From assembly GCF_016908495.1 (NCBI RefSeq), contig NZ_JAFBDZ010000002.1, positions 124,001-188,000 of the forward strand: 64,000 nt of DNA. Direction: 5' to 3'. The position numbers were made by a program, and so were the translations under genes. Numbering within the stretch: position 1 is the first letter of the stretch; each line of letters starts with the position of its first letter. Origin of the DNA: Rossellomorea pakistanensis. Lineage in GTDB: Bacteria > Bacillota > Bacilli > Bacillales > Bacillaceae_B. A model generated the notes under the pieces. The model had not been told where the DNA came from. It was given only the letters and a program-made list of their open reading frames with translations, and did not search any database. Of the stretch, positions 1 through 8,629 are shown one piece after another.

Positions 1-2
1 AA

Positions 3-122
3 CAAAATTATAAAGATGCCGAAGTGAGACAAGAGGAAATGCAAACAATAAAGGATTTTTCGAACAATGAAAACAGACAGCCTGAACCACAACCCAAAGA
101 TTATGATGAAATAGAGTATTAA
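3..122 (+). CDS. C-terminal tail of an unidentified protein (partial)
   Basis: An open frame enters from the left edge and stops at TAA 120-122, directly before a strong terminator. The visible 39 residues are hydrophilic and rich in Gln, Glu, Asn and Pro, ending in DEIEY. No domain can be recognised from such a short tail. The following hairpin supports this as a real gene end rather than a chance frame. The product is unknown. Confidence 0.45.
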   Translation, partial: QNYKDAEVRQEEMQTIKDFSNNENRQPEPQPKDYDEIEY

Positions 123-123
123 G

Positions 124-158
124 AAAAAGTCGATCCTAATGATTGGGATCGACTTTTT
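124..158. terminator. Bidirectional intrinsic terminator
   Basis: A 13-bp stem (124-136 with 146-158) carries A and T runs at the two ends, so it can serve both the plus-strand gene from the left edge and the minus-strand bshB2, whose stop lies at 189. Confidence 0.85.
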
Positions 159-188
159 ACATGTACCAAGTATTAAGTCACTTAACGA

Positions 189-872
189 TTATTCAACCTG
201 GTCATTCTCCCATTGATAGCTCCAAAAGCGTTCATTGGTAACCCATTTGAGAGCGTCGGGATCATTTTGTTTCAGCTTTTCGTCCATATCCTTAAGCATC
301 CAAGCAGTTTGGGAAATATGAGCCTTCATCGTTTCTATTTTTTGGTCTTTTACTGCTTGAATGTTATTAATGATGTCTGGTGCACCTAAGTCTTTTTCGC
401 AGTCTTTTGAAAAAGCAACAAGATGTAATTTTGGACGAGAAGCTTTTGGTAATCTTCTCACAGCACGAACGACTGCACTGGCCGTTGCCTCGTGGTCCGG
501 GTGAACAGAATACCCTGGGTAGAACGAAATGATTAATGATGGATCGAGCTCTTCTATGAGCTCTGTCACCATATTTGCCAGAGCTTCATTGTTTTCAAAT
601 TCTAACGTTTTGTCGCGGTAACCCATCATTCTTAAATCTTGAATTCCCATCACTTGAGCTGCTTTTTCTAGTTCTTTTTTACGAATAAGGGGAAGAGATT
701 CTCTCGTTGCAAAAGGAGGGTTTCCTAAATTTCTTCCCATCTCTCCTAGTGTAAGGCAAGCATAGGTAACGGGGGTGTCATTTTTTACATGAGTAGAAAT
801 CGTTCCGGATACACCGAATGCTTCATCATCTGGGTGAGGGAAAATCACAAGTACACTTTTTTCTTTTTCCAT
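189..872 (-). CDS. bshB2: Bacillithiol biosynthesis deacetylase BshB2
   Basis: A 227-residue LmbE-like (PIG-L family) zinc-dependent N-deacetylase. The metal-binding signature HPDDE lies at residues 13-17 and the second conserved block HPDHE at 124-128. In Bacillus, BshB enzymes deacetylate GlcNAc-malate to GlcN-malate in cytosolic bacillithiol synthesis, and related enzymes can deacetylate bacillithiol S-conjugates. The pairing with yojF just upstream is the arrangement seen for BshB2 (YojG) in B. subtilis, which separates it from BshB1. A plus-strand frame over the same bases is a shadow. Confidence 0.9.
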   Translation of the reverse strand: MEKEKSVLVIFPHPDDEAFGVSGTISTHVKNDTPVTYACLTLGEMGRNLGNPPFATRESLPLIRKKELEKAAQVMGIQDLRMMGYRDKTLEFENNEALANMVTELIEELDPSLIISFYPGYSVHPDHEATASAVVRAVRRLPKASRPKLHLVAFSKDCEKDLGAPDIINNIQAVKDQKIETMKAHISQTAWMLKDMDEKLKQNDPDALKWVTNERFWSYQWENDQVE

Positions 873-886
873 GATCCTATTCCTCC

Positions 887-1234
887 TTACTCAAAAGGTT
901 TCGAACTGATTTCTAATGCAACAGCAAGCTTACCGTCAAAGTCATGGCCTGCCATTAATAATCGTCCTGCTTCATCGATTTCAAAATGTGTTAGTCCTTC
1001 GGCATAAATCCAGCCAATATCAAGCTTTAGTCCTACTCTGTATGGTCCTTCCCCAACAATTTTTCCGTGCTGATAACGAACTTTTGCATTTCTTATGTAA
1101 GCTCCAGCTGAAAAGAACTCTTCATTAAAATGAGAAGCATATGCTCCATTCGTCGTTTCTAAATGTATATAAACCTCTTGGCGGGCAAAATCATTGATGT
1201 GCCCCTGTACCTTCGTCGTCACAATTGGTTCCAT
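887..1234 (-). CDS. yojF: YojF family protein (DUF1806)
   Basis: A 115-residue protein without signal peptide or membrane segment, matching the YojF/DUF1806 family by pattern and by its place directly upstream of bshB2. A perfect AAGGAGG-type ribosome site sits before the ATG. The genes are 14 bases apart and probably co-transcribed. YojF has no established biochemical role; its constant pairing with BshB2 suggests a function tied to the deacetylase, which is inference. Confidence 0.85.
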   Translation of the reverse strand: MEPIVTTKVQGHINDFARQEVYIHLETTNGAYASHFNEEFFSAGAYIRNAKVRYQHGKIVGEGPYRVGLKLDIGWIYAEGLTHFEIDEAGRLLMAGHDFDGKLAVALEISSKPFE

Positions 1235-1327
1235 TGCTTTTCCTCCTTGACGATAGAATCCAATTACAAATCAAAAACAAGTATTATCATTATCTTACTA
1301 AAAACGGAAAAGAAATGCGAAGAAATA

Positions 1328-1377
1328 GGGACGGTCCTCGACTACAGTAACGCTTTACTGCATTCGAGGACCATCCC
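1328..1377. repeat. GGACGGTCC hairpin repeat, copy B1
   Basis: An imperfect inverted repeat, GGGACGGTCCTCGA against TCGAGGACCATCCC, with an inner arm around a short loop. Close relatives lie at 27558-27609 (B2) and, degenerate, at 28741-28815 (B3). The 310 bases between yojF and pdxK hold this element and no convincing gene; the small frames here are translations of the repeat. Confidence 0.75.
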
Positions 1378-1544
1378 TGAAAGATCTCTGTAAAGAAATG
1401 TTTCCTTTTTATAGGTGGGAACCGATTAAATAAAGCAATTGGCAAACGCCAATTGTATCCAGTCCAATTTCTAATTTCTGACGTCATATACAGGCGTTTT
1501 AGAACGGAGTTACTCATTCTATCTAAGTAATGATTTAAAAAACT

Positions 1545-2348
1545 TTATTTTCTATTATACGCTCCGTGCATAACCGGTCCAACATATTCGTTTAGTTTGA
1601 ATCCGTGTTGGATGGCGGCAGTGACAAATTTTTTGGCGTTTTGAACAGCTTGTTTCACCGCTTGTCCGTTTGCCAAATTGGCGGTAATCGCTGCTGCGAA
1701 TGTACATCCAGCACCGTGGTTGTAAGTCGTATCGATTTTCTCCGCTTCTAATAACGTGAATTCTTCTCCATCAAAGAATAAATCAACTGCTTTTTCATGC
1801 TGTAGCTGTTTTCCCCCTTTGATGATGACGTTTTTAGCACCAAGCTCAACAATCTTTTGGGCTGCTGCTTTCATATCATCAATCGTGTTAAGCGGACCAT
1901 TTTGAGCTAGTTGGCCTGCTTCAAACAAGTTAGGAGTAACCACTAGGGCGCGAGGAAGCAGATATTCTCTCATCGCGTCTGTTGTTTCAGGGTGTAGTAC
2001 CTCGTCTTCTCCCTTACACACCATGACAGGATCAATCACTACTTTTTCTAGTGAATATTCATCGATTTTCTTCGCCGCTAATTCAATGATTTCAACAGAA
2101 CCAAGCATTCCCGTTTTCATTGCATCGACACCTACAGATAAGACCGTATCTAATTGTGCTTTTAATGTATCAATGGAAAGTGGGTGAACATTATGATGCC
2201 AGTGATTATTAGGATCCATTGTAACAACCGTTGTTAAAGCGGTCATTCCGTATACCCCATGTTCTTGAAATGTCTTAAGGTCCGCTTGAATTCCAGCTCC
2301 ACCGCTTGTATCAGAACCTGCAATCGTTAATGTTTTGTTTAAACTCAT
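1545..2348 (-). CDS. pdxK: Pyridoxine/pyridoxal/pyridoxamine kinase
   Basis: A 267-residue ribokinase-superfamily kinase of the ThiD-like class. The N-terminal GSDTSGGAGIQADLKTF (residues 11-27), the internal VIDPVMVCKG (104-113) and the C-terminal anion-hole loop HGAGCTF (211-217) are intact. It phosphorylates vitamin B6 vitamers with ATP in the cytosol. Its close match to B. subtilis YwdB (PdxK), including the Cys in the GAGCT loop, and its neighbourhood near ung/ywdI/gerQ favour PdxK over ThiD, although the families are often confused. A good Shine-Dalgarno precedes the ATG. Confidence 0.88.
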   Translation of the reverse strand: MSLNKTLTIAGSDTSGGAGIQADLKTFQEHGVYGMTALTTVVTMDPNNHWHHNVHPLSIDTLKAQLDTVLSVGVDAMKTGMLGSVEIIELAAKKIDEYSLEKVVIDPVMVCKGEDEVLHPETTDAMREYLLPRALVVTPNLFEAGQLAQNGPLNTIDDMKAAAQKIVELGAKNVIIKGGKQLQHEKAVDLFFDGEEFTLLEAEKIDTTYNHGAGCTFAAAITANLANGQAVKQAVQNAKKFVTAAIQHGFKLNEYVGPVMHGAYNRK

Positions 2349-2381
2349 TCTTCCTTTTCCTCCTATGTATTTATCTACATG

Positions 2382-2411
2382 TTCATTTATTCTCTATTAA
2401 GAATAAATGAA
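2382..2411. promoter_or_regulatory. 12-bp inverted repeat between divergent genes
   Basis: TTCATTTATTCT and AGAATAAATGAA form a perfect 12-bp inverted repeat around 6 bases, in the gap between pdxK (minus) and the two-component operon (plus). It has no T tract in the right place to be a terminator for either, so an operator or cruciform is more likely. The binding protein is unknown. Confidence 0.5.
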
Positions 2412-2507
2412 TCATTCTGTAAAAACAAATGCAAAATCCAATTGACGACTTCCAACATTTATCGTTAAGGTAGTGTTAGAAAATCCTGTAAAAAGGGGCT
2501 TTAGTAG

Positions 2508-3179
2508 ATGAACAAAATTCTATATATTGAAGATGAAAAAGATATTGGTCAGTGGGTTTACAAACATCTAGAGGAAAAAGGTTATCAGGTCACCTGGTTA
2601 CAATCTGGAGATCAAGCCTTTTCCTATATAGAAGAAATCGACCTTGTGATCCTAGATGTAATGCTTCCCGGTTTAGATGGTTTTTCGATTGGAAAAAGAA
2701 TCAAGCGGGAAAGAGAAGATCTTCCAATTTTAATGTTTTCCGCAAGATCTGCTGTAGAGGACAAGCTTGAAGGGCTGCAATTTGCTGATGATTACCTTAT
2801 CAAACCATTTCATCCTGAAGAATTAGTCGCCCGTATAGAAGTTTTATTAAGAAGGTATTCGAAGCATACACCAGACTCCTTAGTATTCCAGCACCTTGAA
2901 GTGTATCCAAAGGAAAACCGAATCGTCGATACAAGAACCGATCGAGAAATTATCTTGACAGGGAAGCAGTTTAAAATTTTTCAATACTTTCTTATGAATG
3001 CAAATCAGATTTTAACGAAAGAGCAAATCTATGAGGGGGTTTGGGGAGAAAGCTTTATGGAAGGAGATAAGACACTGATGGTACATATTCGTCATTTAAG
3101 AGAAAAACTCGAGGACAATCCAGCGAGTCCCACGATCATTGAAACGATTAGAGGGATCGGATATAGGATGAAATCATGA
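2508..3179 (+). CDS. OmpR/PhoB-family response regulator
   Basis: A 223-residue protein with a receiver domain (about 1-115) and a winged-helix DNA-binding domain (about 130-223, ending GIGYRMKS). The acidic pocket E8/D9, phospho-acceptor D50 (LVILDVMLPGLDG) and K99 (DDYLIKPF) are present. The usual GADDY is changed to FADDY. It overlaps the start of the kinase gene by four bases, so the two are translated together. By position it should control the downstream ABC exporter genes in response to the kinase, as in cell-envelope stress systems of Bacilli; this is inference from context. Confidence 0.9.
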   Translation: MNKILYIEDEKDIGQWVYKHLEEKGYQVTWLQSGDQAFSYIEEIDLVILDVMLPGLDGFSIGKRIKREREDLPILMFSARSAVEDKLEGLQFADDYLIKPFHPEELVARIEVLLRRYSKHTPDSLVFQHLEVYPKENRIVDTRTDREIILTGKQFKIFQYFLMNANQILTKEQIYEGVWGESFMEGDKTLMVHIRHLREKLEDNPASPTIIETIRGIGYRMKS

Positions 3180-4534
3180 AGTTTTTTCAATCATTATTAT
3201 CAAAATATATACTGATTATTTTAATCGGGATTGTCTTGCTCCCTTTTGCTTTTCCTATCATTTCGTTGTTGTTCTATATTCCATTCCCATTTTTGGAAAA
3301 TTTAAATGAGAAAGAGGCCATCAACGGAGAAGTAATAGAAAGAGATTGGCATGAGGCAGCTAAGGACTTGGATGGGGCGAACCGAAAACAAATCATCGAA
3401 AAGCTTGAAACATTCCAGAAAGAGTATAAAGAATCTGAAGTTTTCTGGGTAAATCGTGAAGGTGTATTAACCTATCAATCACAAAAAAATCTAAATATAC
3501 CTAAACAATGGGATGCCGATTATACAGTAAGGTTTATGAAGGATCGGGTAGAGGGGGATCCTTTTACAGTAGTTGCTTTTATTGGTAAACAACAGAATCA
3601 AGGATTTATGGTTTTCCAAATATCTAGAGATATACTAGAACCGCCTATTCAAAAGCTAAGAGATAACTACGGTTATATTTTTATAATCGGTTTATTAGTT
3701 ATTCTTGCTTCATTCATGTTCGTTTCTTTACTCTTCTTCAGAAGTATCCGAAAACGTCTGATCCATCTACAAAACGCCATGATGATAAGAGATGAAAGTA
3801 ATATTCCCTATCCTGTTAAAGTGAAAAAGAAGGATGAGATCAGTCAGTTAGAGGGCTCCTTTAATCAAATGATTGACGAATTAAAGAGTAGCAGACAACG
3901 TGAACTAGAAGAAGAACAACTTCGAAGACAGCTGATTGCAAATTTATCCCATGATTTAAGAACTCCCATCACAGCTATTAAAGCCCATGCCTATTCCTTA
4001 ACAACGGAGCCGATCTCTGAAAAAGGGAAAGATTCATTAAAACTAATAGATCATAAAATAAGCTATTTAGATCGATTAATTGAAAATTTAATGTCGTATA
4101 CTCTCTTAGTAGCCGGGAAATACCTTTATAAGCCGAATGAGATTGAAATCCATCGGGTGATTAAAACATCGATTGCATCTTGGTATCCAGTTTTTGAAAA
4201 GGAAGGCTTTGGCATCCATGTTGAGCTTTTGGATGAGCAAGTGCATTGGTATTTAGATGCTCATTGGTTTGAAAGAGTGTTGGATAATCTTTTTCAAAAC
4301 GTTCTAAGGCATGCAAGGTCAGGAAAATTCCTCTCGATCAGATCCTTTCGAAAGGATGAAGAGCTGCGGATTGTGATAGAGGATAAGGGCCCAGGATTAA
4401 AGCACACCTCAGAAGATAAAGGAGCAGGCATAGGGCTTGCCATTGTAGCTCTTATGGTAAAAGAGATGGGACTGAAATGGGAGGTCTCTTCAACTGAAGA
4501 AGGAACCAAAATAGAATTGTATAAGATTAAATAA
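3176..4534 (+). CDS. Membrane sensor histidine kinase
   Basis: 452 residues: membrane segment about 11-36, an extracellular domain of about 130 residues, a second membrane segment about 166-190, a HAMP-like linker, a phospho-acceptor helix with H259 in NLSHDLRTP, an N box (VLDNLFQNVLRHA) and a GHKL ATP lid (DKGPGL, GAGIGLAIV). It autophosphorylates and passes phosphate to D50 of the preceding regulator. The sizeable extracellular domain argues for direct ligand sensing rather than the short-loop BceS type. The signal is unknown; peptide antibiotics or envelope damage are the usual ligands for kinases next to this kind of exporter. Confidence 0.9.
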   Translation: MKFFQSLLSKYILIILIGIVLLPFAFPIISLLFYIPFPFLENLNEKEAINGEVIERDWHEAAKDLDGANRKQIIEKLETFQKEYKESEVFWVNREGVLTYQSQKNLNIPKQWDADYTVRFMKDRVEGDPFTVVAFIGKQQNQGFMVFQISRDILEPPIQKLRDNYGYIFIIGLLVILASFMFVSLLFFRSIRKRLIHLQNAMMIRDESNIPYPVKVKKKDEISQLEGSFNQMIDELKSSRQRELEEEQLRRQLIANLSHDLRTPITAIKAHAYSLTTEPISEKGKDSLKLIDHKISYLDRLIENLMSYTLLVAGKYLYKPNEIEIHRVIKTSIASWYPVFEKEGFGIHVELLDEQVHWYLDAHWFERVLDNLFQNVLRHARSGKFLSIRSFRKDEELRIVIEDKGPGLKHTSEDKGAGIGLAIVALMVKEMGLKWEVSSTEEGTKIELYKIK

Positions 4535-4577
4535 AAAAGAGGCTGACATTATTTATGGTTAGCCTCTTATCTTTTTT
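4534..4577 (+). terminator. Intrinsic terminator after the kinase gene
   Basis: AGAGGCTGAC pairs with GTTAGCCTCT, followed by a T-rich run. It separates the two-component genes from the ABC genes, so the latter probably have their own promoter between 4578 and 4640. Confidence 0.8.
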
Positions 4578-4648
4578 AAACTAAATTTAAACTTACACCT
4601 ACCTCGGTTTTAACCTAAGAGGTTTATCTTGGAATTGAGGTGAGAGGA

Positions 4649-5566
4649 ATGAACGAAAACATTATCCAAACAACAAATTTAACGAAAAGTTTTAAATCGT
4701 CAAAAGCAGTGGTAGGGCTCAATATGCAGCTGCCTCAAGGAGAAATTTACGGCTTTCTTGGTCCAAACGGTGCCGGGAAGACAACGACGATCCGGATGCT
4801 TCTTGGATTAATGAGACCTTCACATGGTTCCATCCGAATTTTTGATCAAGAACTTAAGAAAAATAAGCGTCGTATTTTAAAGCAGGTAGGGTCTCTAGTA
4901 GAATCTCCTTCTTATTACGGACATTTAACCGCAAATGAAAATCTCGAAGTGACTAGAAAAATATTAAATGTCCCTCAAAGTAGAATTAATGAAGTGCTAG
5001 AAATCGTTCGGTTAACAAATAGTGCGAATAAAGCGGTAAAGGGATATTCTCTTGGAATGAAACAACGGTTGGGGATTGCCAATGCATTGCTAGGAAATCC
5101 AAAGCTTTTAGTATTAGATGAGCCAACAAATGGCCTGGATCCTTCTGGAATCCTAGAAATGCGAGAATTAATAAAATCACTCCCCAAAAAATATGGAATG
5201 TCCGTACTTGTTTCAAGCCATCTGTTATCAGAAATTGATCAAATGGCGACAAGGGTGGGGATTATCACAAAAGGAGAACTTATTTTCCAAGACTCCATTG
5301 ATGCTTTAAGAGAAAGAGCGAAATCGAATATAAAGTTAAGAGTAAGTGATGAAGAAAGTGCATGGAAGTACCTATTATCGCAGGGAGTTAGTGTCGATTG
5401 GGAACAGGAAAAAGGATTGCAATTGCAGGAAAACAAAGATGATAGAATTGCAAATGTTGTTGAATTGTTAGTGAAAGAACGGTTTTCGATCTACCGGGTG
5501 GAAGAAGAGAAAATGTCTTTAGAAGATATCTTCTTAGACATGACCCGAGGGGAGCTCAGCTTATGA
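4649..5566 (+). CDS. ABC exporter ATP-binding protein (lantibiotic-immunity/BcrA type)
   Basis: A 305-residue ATPase with Walker A GPNGAGKTTT (about 38-47), signature YSLGMKQRLGIA and Walker B LLVLDEPTNGLDP, followed by a C-terminal extension typical of the BcrA/NisF/SpaF group. I take ATG 4649 rather than GTG 4640 because the GAGGTGA ribosome site overlaps the GTG. It energises export or clearance of a hydrophobic substrate, commonly a lantibiotic, bacitracin-like peptide or membrane-active compound, with the two following permeases. The stop overlaps the first permease by four bases. Substrate is inferred from family only. Confidence 0.88.
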   Translation: MNENIIQTTNLTKSFKSSKAVVGLNMQLPQGEIYGFLGPNGAGKTTTIRMLLGLMRPSHGSIRIFDQELKKNKRRILKQVGSLVESPSYYGHLTANENLEVTRKILNVPQSRINEVLEIVRLTNSANKAVKGYSLGMKQRLGIANALLGNPKLLVLDEPTNGLDPSGILEMRELIKSLPKKYGMSVLVSSHLLSEIDQMATRVGIITKGELIFQDSIDALRERAKSNIKLRVSDEESAWKYLLSQGVSVDWEQEKGLQLQENKDDRIANVVELLVKERFSIYRVEEEKMSLEDIFLDMTRGELSL

Positions 5567-6264
5567 TGAAAAGTCTCTTACTAGCTGAAATGATCAAAAT
5601 TAAGCGAAGAGCGGTATGGTTATTAGTCTTCTTAGGACCGATCGGAATCGTTGGCATACAAGGTCTTAATTATGGAATTCGATACGAGTATCTTGTGAAA
5701 CCAGAAAGTGATGTGTGGGGAGATCTCTTAATGAACTTAAATATGTTCGTCCCCATCACACTTTTATTAGGAATAGCTATCATAACATCGCTAAATTCAA
5801 GTATTGAGCACCAAACAAATACATGGAAGCAGATACTAGTGTTACCAGTGTCGAGGAAGAGCATCTTCTTTGTAAAGTTTTTATTGAACAGTTTCTTGCT
5901 CCTTCTATCATCCCTACTCTTAGTCGGCGGAACGATCTTGTTAGGAGTTCTATTAAAGTTTGGATATGATTTCCCGATGGTAGCGATCTTGAAAAATAGC
6001 TTCTTTCCCTTTTTCGCAGCACTTCCAGTTTTAGCTCTGCAACTATGGCTATCTATCGTTGTTTCAAACCAAGGAGTGGCATTAACCGTTGGAATTCTTG
6101 GAGCGATTGCGTCAACCTTCTTTCGTTTACCAGAGTGGATTCCATATAGTTGGCTCTCCTTTCAAAATGAAGAATATGTATTAAATATTAGTTTAGGACT
6201 GTTGACTGGATTACTCGTTTTCATTATGGGAGCCCTACATTTTTCAACAAAGGATGTGAATTAA
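5563..6264 (+). CDS. ABC-2 type permease, first subunit (NisE/EpiE-like)
   Basis: A 233-residue protein with about six hydrophobic segments and the early conserved stretch SSIEHQTNTWKQILVLPVSR typical of lantibiotic-immunity permeases: a cytoplasmic loop between the second and third membrane spans. Translationally coupled to the ATPase and abutting the second permease. It should form half of a heterodimeric membrane channel. The exact substrate cannot be read from the sequence. Confidence 0.85.
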   Translation: MMKSLLLAEMIKIKRRAVWLLVFLGPIGIVGIQGLNYGIRYEYLVKPESDVWGDLLMNLNMFVPITLLLGIAIITSLNSSIEHQTNTWKQILVLPVSRKSIFFVKFLLNSFLLLLSSLLLVGGTILLGVLLKFGYDFPMVAILKNSFFPFFAALPVLALQLWLSIVVSNQGVALTVGILGAIASTFFRLPEWIPYSWLSFQNEEYVLNISLGLLTGLLVFIMGALHFSTKDVN

Positions 6265-6993
6265 ATGATACGGTTATTTCGTGCAGAATGGTATAAAGTG
6301 CGAAAATCAAAGATCCTCCCTGTACTATTATTAGGTCCGTTAATAGCAGGTATTTCTGGAGCAGGAAAGAGCGTATATGAAGAGGGAAATCAGTGGTTGG
6401 GCCCGCTTTTTATGATGATTATTGTACACGCTCAAATTTTTCTTCCCTTATTAACGGGTGTCTTAGTCGCTTTTATTTGTCGCTATGAACATCAAAATGG
6501 AGGGTGGAAACAATTATTCGCTCTTCCGGTGACAAGAGGGCAGGTTTTTACCGTTAAGTTTGCCATCGTAGCGATCCTAATAGCCGTTGTACAATTATTA
6601 TTTTTGCTAGGACTTTATATCATTGGAATGATGAAGGGATTCAATGATCCGTTTCCATTATTGATATGGAAAAGCATTCTAGGTGGCTGGATTGCATGCT
6701 TACCTTTGATTGCCCTCCAGTTATGGGTATCACTTGCATGGTCTAGCTTTGCAGCACCATTAGCTTTAAACGTGATCTTTACTTTACCGAATATACTTGT
6801 TGCAAATTCAGCAACATATGGTCCTTGGTACCCATGGGCGCAGCCATTACTAACAATGATTGCACCATTGACTCAAGGGGATGTTGCAAATAATTTAAAT
6901 TTCCCAATCGAGACTCTTGTATTTGTAATTAGCACAAGCTTTCTAGTCTTTGCCTTTTCTGGCTTTATCTATTTTCAAAGAAAAACGGTTTAG
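6265..6993 (+). CDS. ABC-2 type permease, second subunit (NisG/MutG-like)
   Basis: A 242-residue polytopic protein with the same architecture as its upstream partner, including the loop CRYEHQNGGWKQLFALPVTRG. It begins at the base after the preceding stop, so the ATPase and both permeases are one transcription unit. The two permeases are clearly paralogous and probably dimerise. A short ACAAATGTGGCAACTTTTTT sequence follows the stop and may terminate transcription. Confidence 0.85.
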   Translation: MIRLFRAEWYKVRKSKILPVLLLGPLIAGISGAGKSVYEEGNQWLGPLFMMIIVHAQIFLPLLTGVLVAFICRYEHQNGGWKQLFALPVTRGQVFTVKFAIVAILIAVVQLLFLLGLYIIGMMKGFNDPFPLLIWKSILGGWIACLPLIALQLWVSLAWSSFAAPLALNVIFTLPNILVANSATYGPWYPWAQPLLTMIAPLTQGDVANNLNFPIETLVFVISTSFLVFAFSGFIYFQRKTV

Positions 6994-7081
6994 TTGTCAC
7001 AAATGTGGCAACTTTTTTCTTTAGAGGGGCTCACAAGACTAAATTACACCTTATAATAGATTAAAAGGGAGGGGATTGACG

Positions 7082-7705
7082 ATGAAATCCGTCTGCATAC
7101 TAGCGGGAGGGAAATCCAGTAGAATGGGGCAGAACAAGTCTTTACTATCAATTGGAGACAAAACCGTTATTGAATTAATCGTAGAGGAACTGTCACAGGT
7201 CAGTAAAGATATTTTTGTCATTTCAAATGATTCCCGCCCTTATGAAAACCTTGAGGTAAGATGCTATCCCGATATCCATGGGTATCAAGGGAAGGGACCG
7301 TTAGCAGGACTATTAACGGCACTTATCGAAGCAAATGGAGATATCGTTTTATTAACAGCCTGCGATATGCCATTTGTTTCAAAGGATTTTGCTACAGAGC
7401 TAATAGAAATGATGGAGAACAATCAATGGGATGTTTGTCTTCCCTATTTTGAAGGGAGAATTCATCCACTTTTTGCGGTCTATCATTCTAGAATCCTTAA
7501 TGAAGTAAGAAATTGTCTAGCTCAAGATAAGTTAAGTATTAAATCCCTCCTTAAGAAAGTCAGAGTGAAAACCGTTACAGAGAAGGATCTGTCCAAGGAT
7601 TTGGCTAAGCAATTGCCAAAGATTTTATTTAATATGAATACACCGGAAGAATATAGAAAGGCGAAGGAGATTGTCCATGTTCAAAATGACAAAAGACCCT
7701 ATTAA
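7082..7705 (+). CDS. mobA: Molybdenum cofactor guanylyltransferase
   Basis: 207 residues. The nucleotidyltransferase signature LAGGKSSRMGQNKSLL lies at the N terminus and the metal-site TACDMPFV follows in the middle. MobA transfers GMP from GTP to molybdopterin in the cytosol. I choose ATG 7082: the AGGGAGGGG ribosome site ends at 7074, which leaves a normal seven-base gap, whereas the TTG at 7076 would be too close. The 3' end overlaps moaE, making an operon mobA-moaE-moaD. No mobB, moeA, moaA or molybdoenzyme gene is in the window, so the rest of the pathway lies elsewhere. Confidence 0.9.
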   Translation: MKSVCILAGGKSSRMGQNKSLLSIGDKTVIELIVEELSQVSKDIFVISNDSRPYENLEVRCYPDIHGYQGKGPLAGLLTALIEANGDIVLLTACDMPFVSKDFATELIEMMENNQWDVCLPYFEGRIHPLFAVYHSRILNEVRNCLAQDKLSIKSLLKKVRVKTVTEKDLSKDLAKQLPKILFNMNTPEEYRKAKEIVHVQNDKRPY

Positions 7706-8138
7706 TATAAATGAAGTGACCAATGCAGTCGTAAAAAGAGAAGCTGGAGCAATCGTAAACTTTATCGGAACTGTGAGAGAGTTAACGGATGGTAAAAAAA
7801 CATTGTATTTAGAATATGAAGCCTATGAAAGCATGGCGTTAAAAAAGTTAGAAAGAATCGGTCAAGAAATCAAAGCGAAGTGGGATGATGCAGAAGTGGC
7901 AATCGTTCACCGACTCGGAAGGTTAGAGATTTCTGACGTAGCCGTCGTCATTTCCGTTTCAACACCACATCGTCATGATGCCTATGAAGCGAATCGTTAT
8001 GCCATTGAACGAATAAAAGAGATTGTTCCGATATGGAAAAAAGAACATTGGGAGGATGGAGTAGAATGGATAGGGAATCAAAAAGGAACGAAAAGCTATC
8101 CAGAAGGAAAGCCAATAGGAGGGGACTTTAATGATTAA
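7677..8138 (+). CDS. moaE: Molybdopterin synthase catalytic subunit MoaE
   Basis: 153 residues with the MoaE core: the VNFIGTVRE block, VAIVHRLGRLEISDVAVVISVSTPH in mid-protein and the C-terminal PIWKKE motif containing the catalytic lysine region. It inserts two sulfurs into cyclic pyranopterin monophosphate, using MoaD thiocarboxylate. ATG 7677 is preferred over TTG 7671 because GAAGGAGA at 7663-7670 is correctly spaced only from the ATG. It overlaps the end of mobA by 29 bases and the start of moaD by 8 bases. Confidence 0.92.
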   Translation: MFKMTKDPININEVTNAVVKREAGAIVNFIGTVRELTDGKKTLYLEYEAYESMALKKLERIGQEIKAKWDDAEVAIVHRLGRLEISDVAVVISVSTPHRHDAYEANRYAIERIKEIVPIWKKEHWEDGVEWIGNQKGTKSYPEGKPIGGDFND

Positions 8139-8364
8139 GGTTTTGTTCTTTGCTCACTTAAAGGAACAAGTTGGGACGGAAATGCTAGAATTCGAGGCTT
8201 CTGGAATGACCATTGAGAGGCTGCTATTTAAACTGGAAAAAGAATACTCCCTTCCAGCATTAAATACTATAATGGTAGCGGTGAACGAAGAATTTGAAGA
8301 GCGCTCCTATCAACTAAAAGCAGGCGATATTGTAGCTTTAATCCCTCCAGTAAGTGGGGGATAA
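8131..8364 (+). CDS. moaD: Molybdopterin synthase sulfur carrier MoaD
   Basis: A 77-residue ubiquitin-like (ThiS/MoaD) protein ending in the required Gly-Gly (PPVSGG). The C terminus is adenylated and converted to a thiocarboxylate, then docks into MoaE. The overlap with moaE and the shared operon fit the stoichiometric partnership. Length is normal for the family. Confidence 0.92.
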   Translation: MIKVLFFAHLKEQVGTEMLEFEASGMTIERLLFKLEKEYSLPALNTIMVAVNEEFEERSYQLKAGDIVALIPPVSGG

Positions 8365-8571
8365 CTAGAGTACTGAGTAGTTTTTGGGGATGGGTCCGTT
8401 AATGAGATAGTTTTTCTTTTTAAAAGTGAGTACTTAATTCCTAATTTGTCCGACACTGCCTTTATTTAACCTGTGATGTCGATAATCAGTCTGCAAGCTC
8501 CAATAATTTGATTAGAATCCACTATTATTGACCAATGGACATACCGACAAATTTCATCAACGCCAGATTTA

Positions 8572-8611
8572 AAAAGAGCTGACCCCAACACAAATGTTGG
8601 GGTCAGCTTTT
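8572..8611. terminator. Bidirectional terminator between moaD and the yflT-like gene
   Basis: A 17-bp perfect stem, AAAAGAGCTGACCCCAACA paired across a CAAA loop, with A/T runs on both sides. It sits between convergent transcripts. The 200 bases between moaD and this stem hold no gene I can support. Confidence 0.9.
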
Positions 8612-8629
8612 CTGAGTACGAGATCATTT

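Noticed and set aside
1163..1517. Small genes on both strands before pdxK
   Set aside because: They span the B1 hairpin; no ribosome site or homologous pattern.
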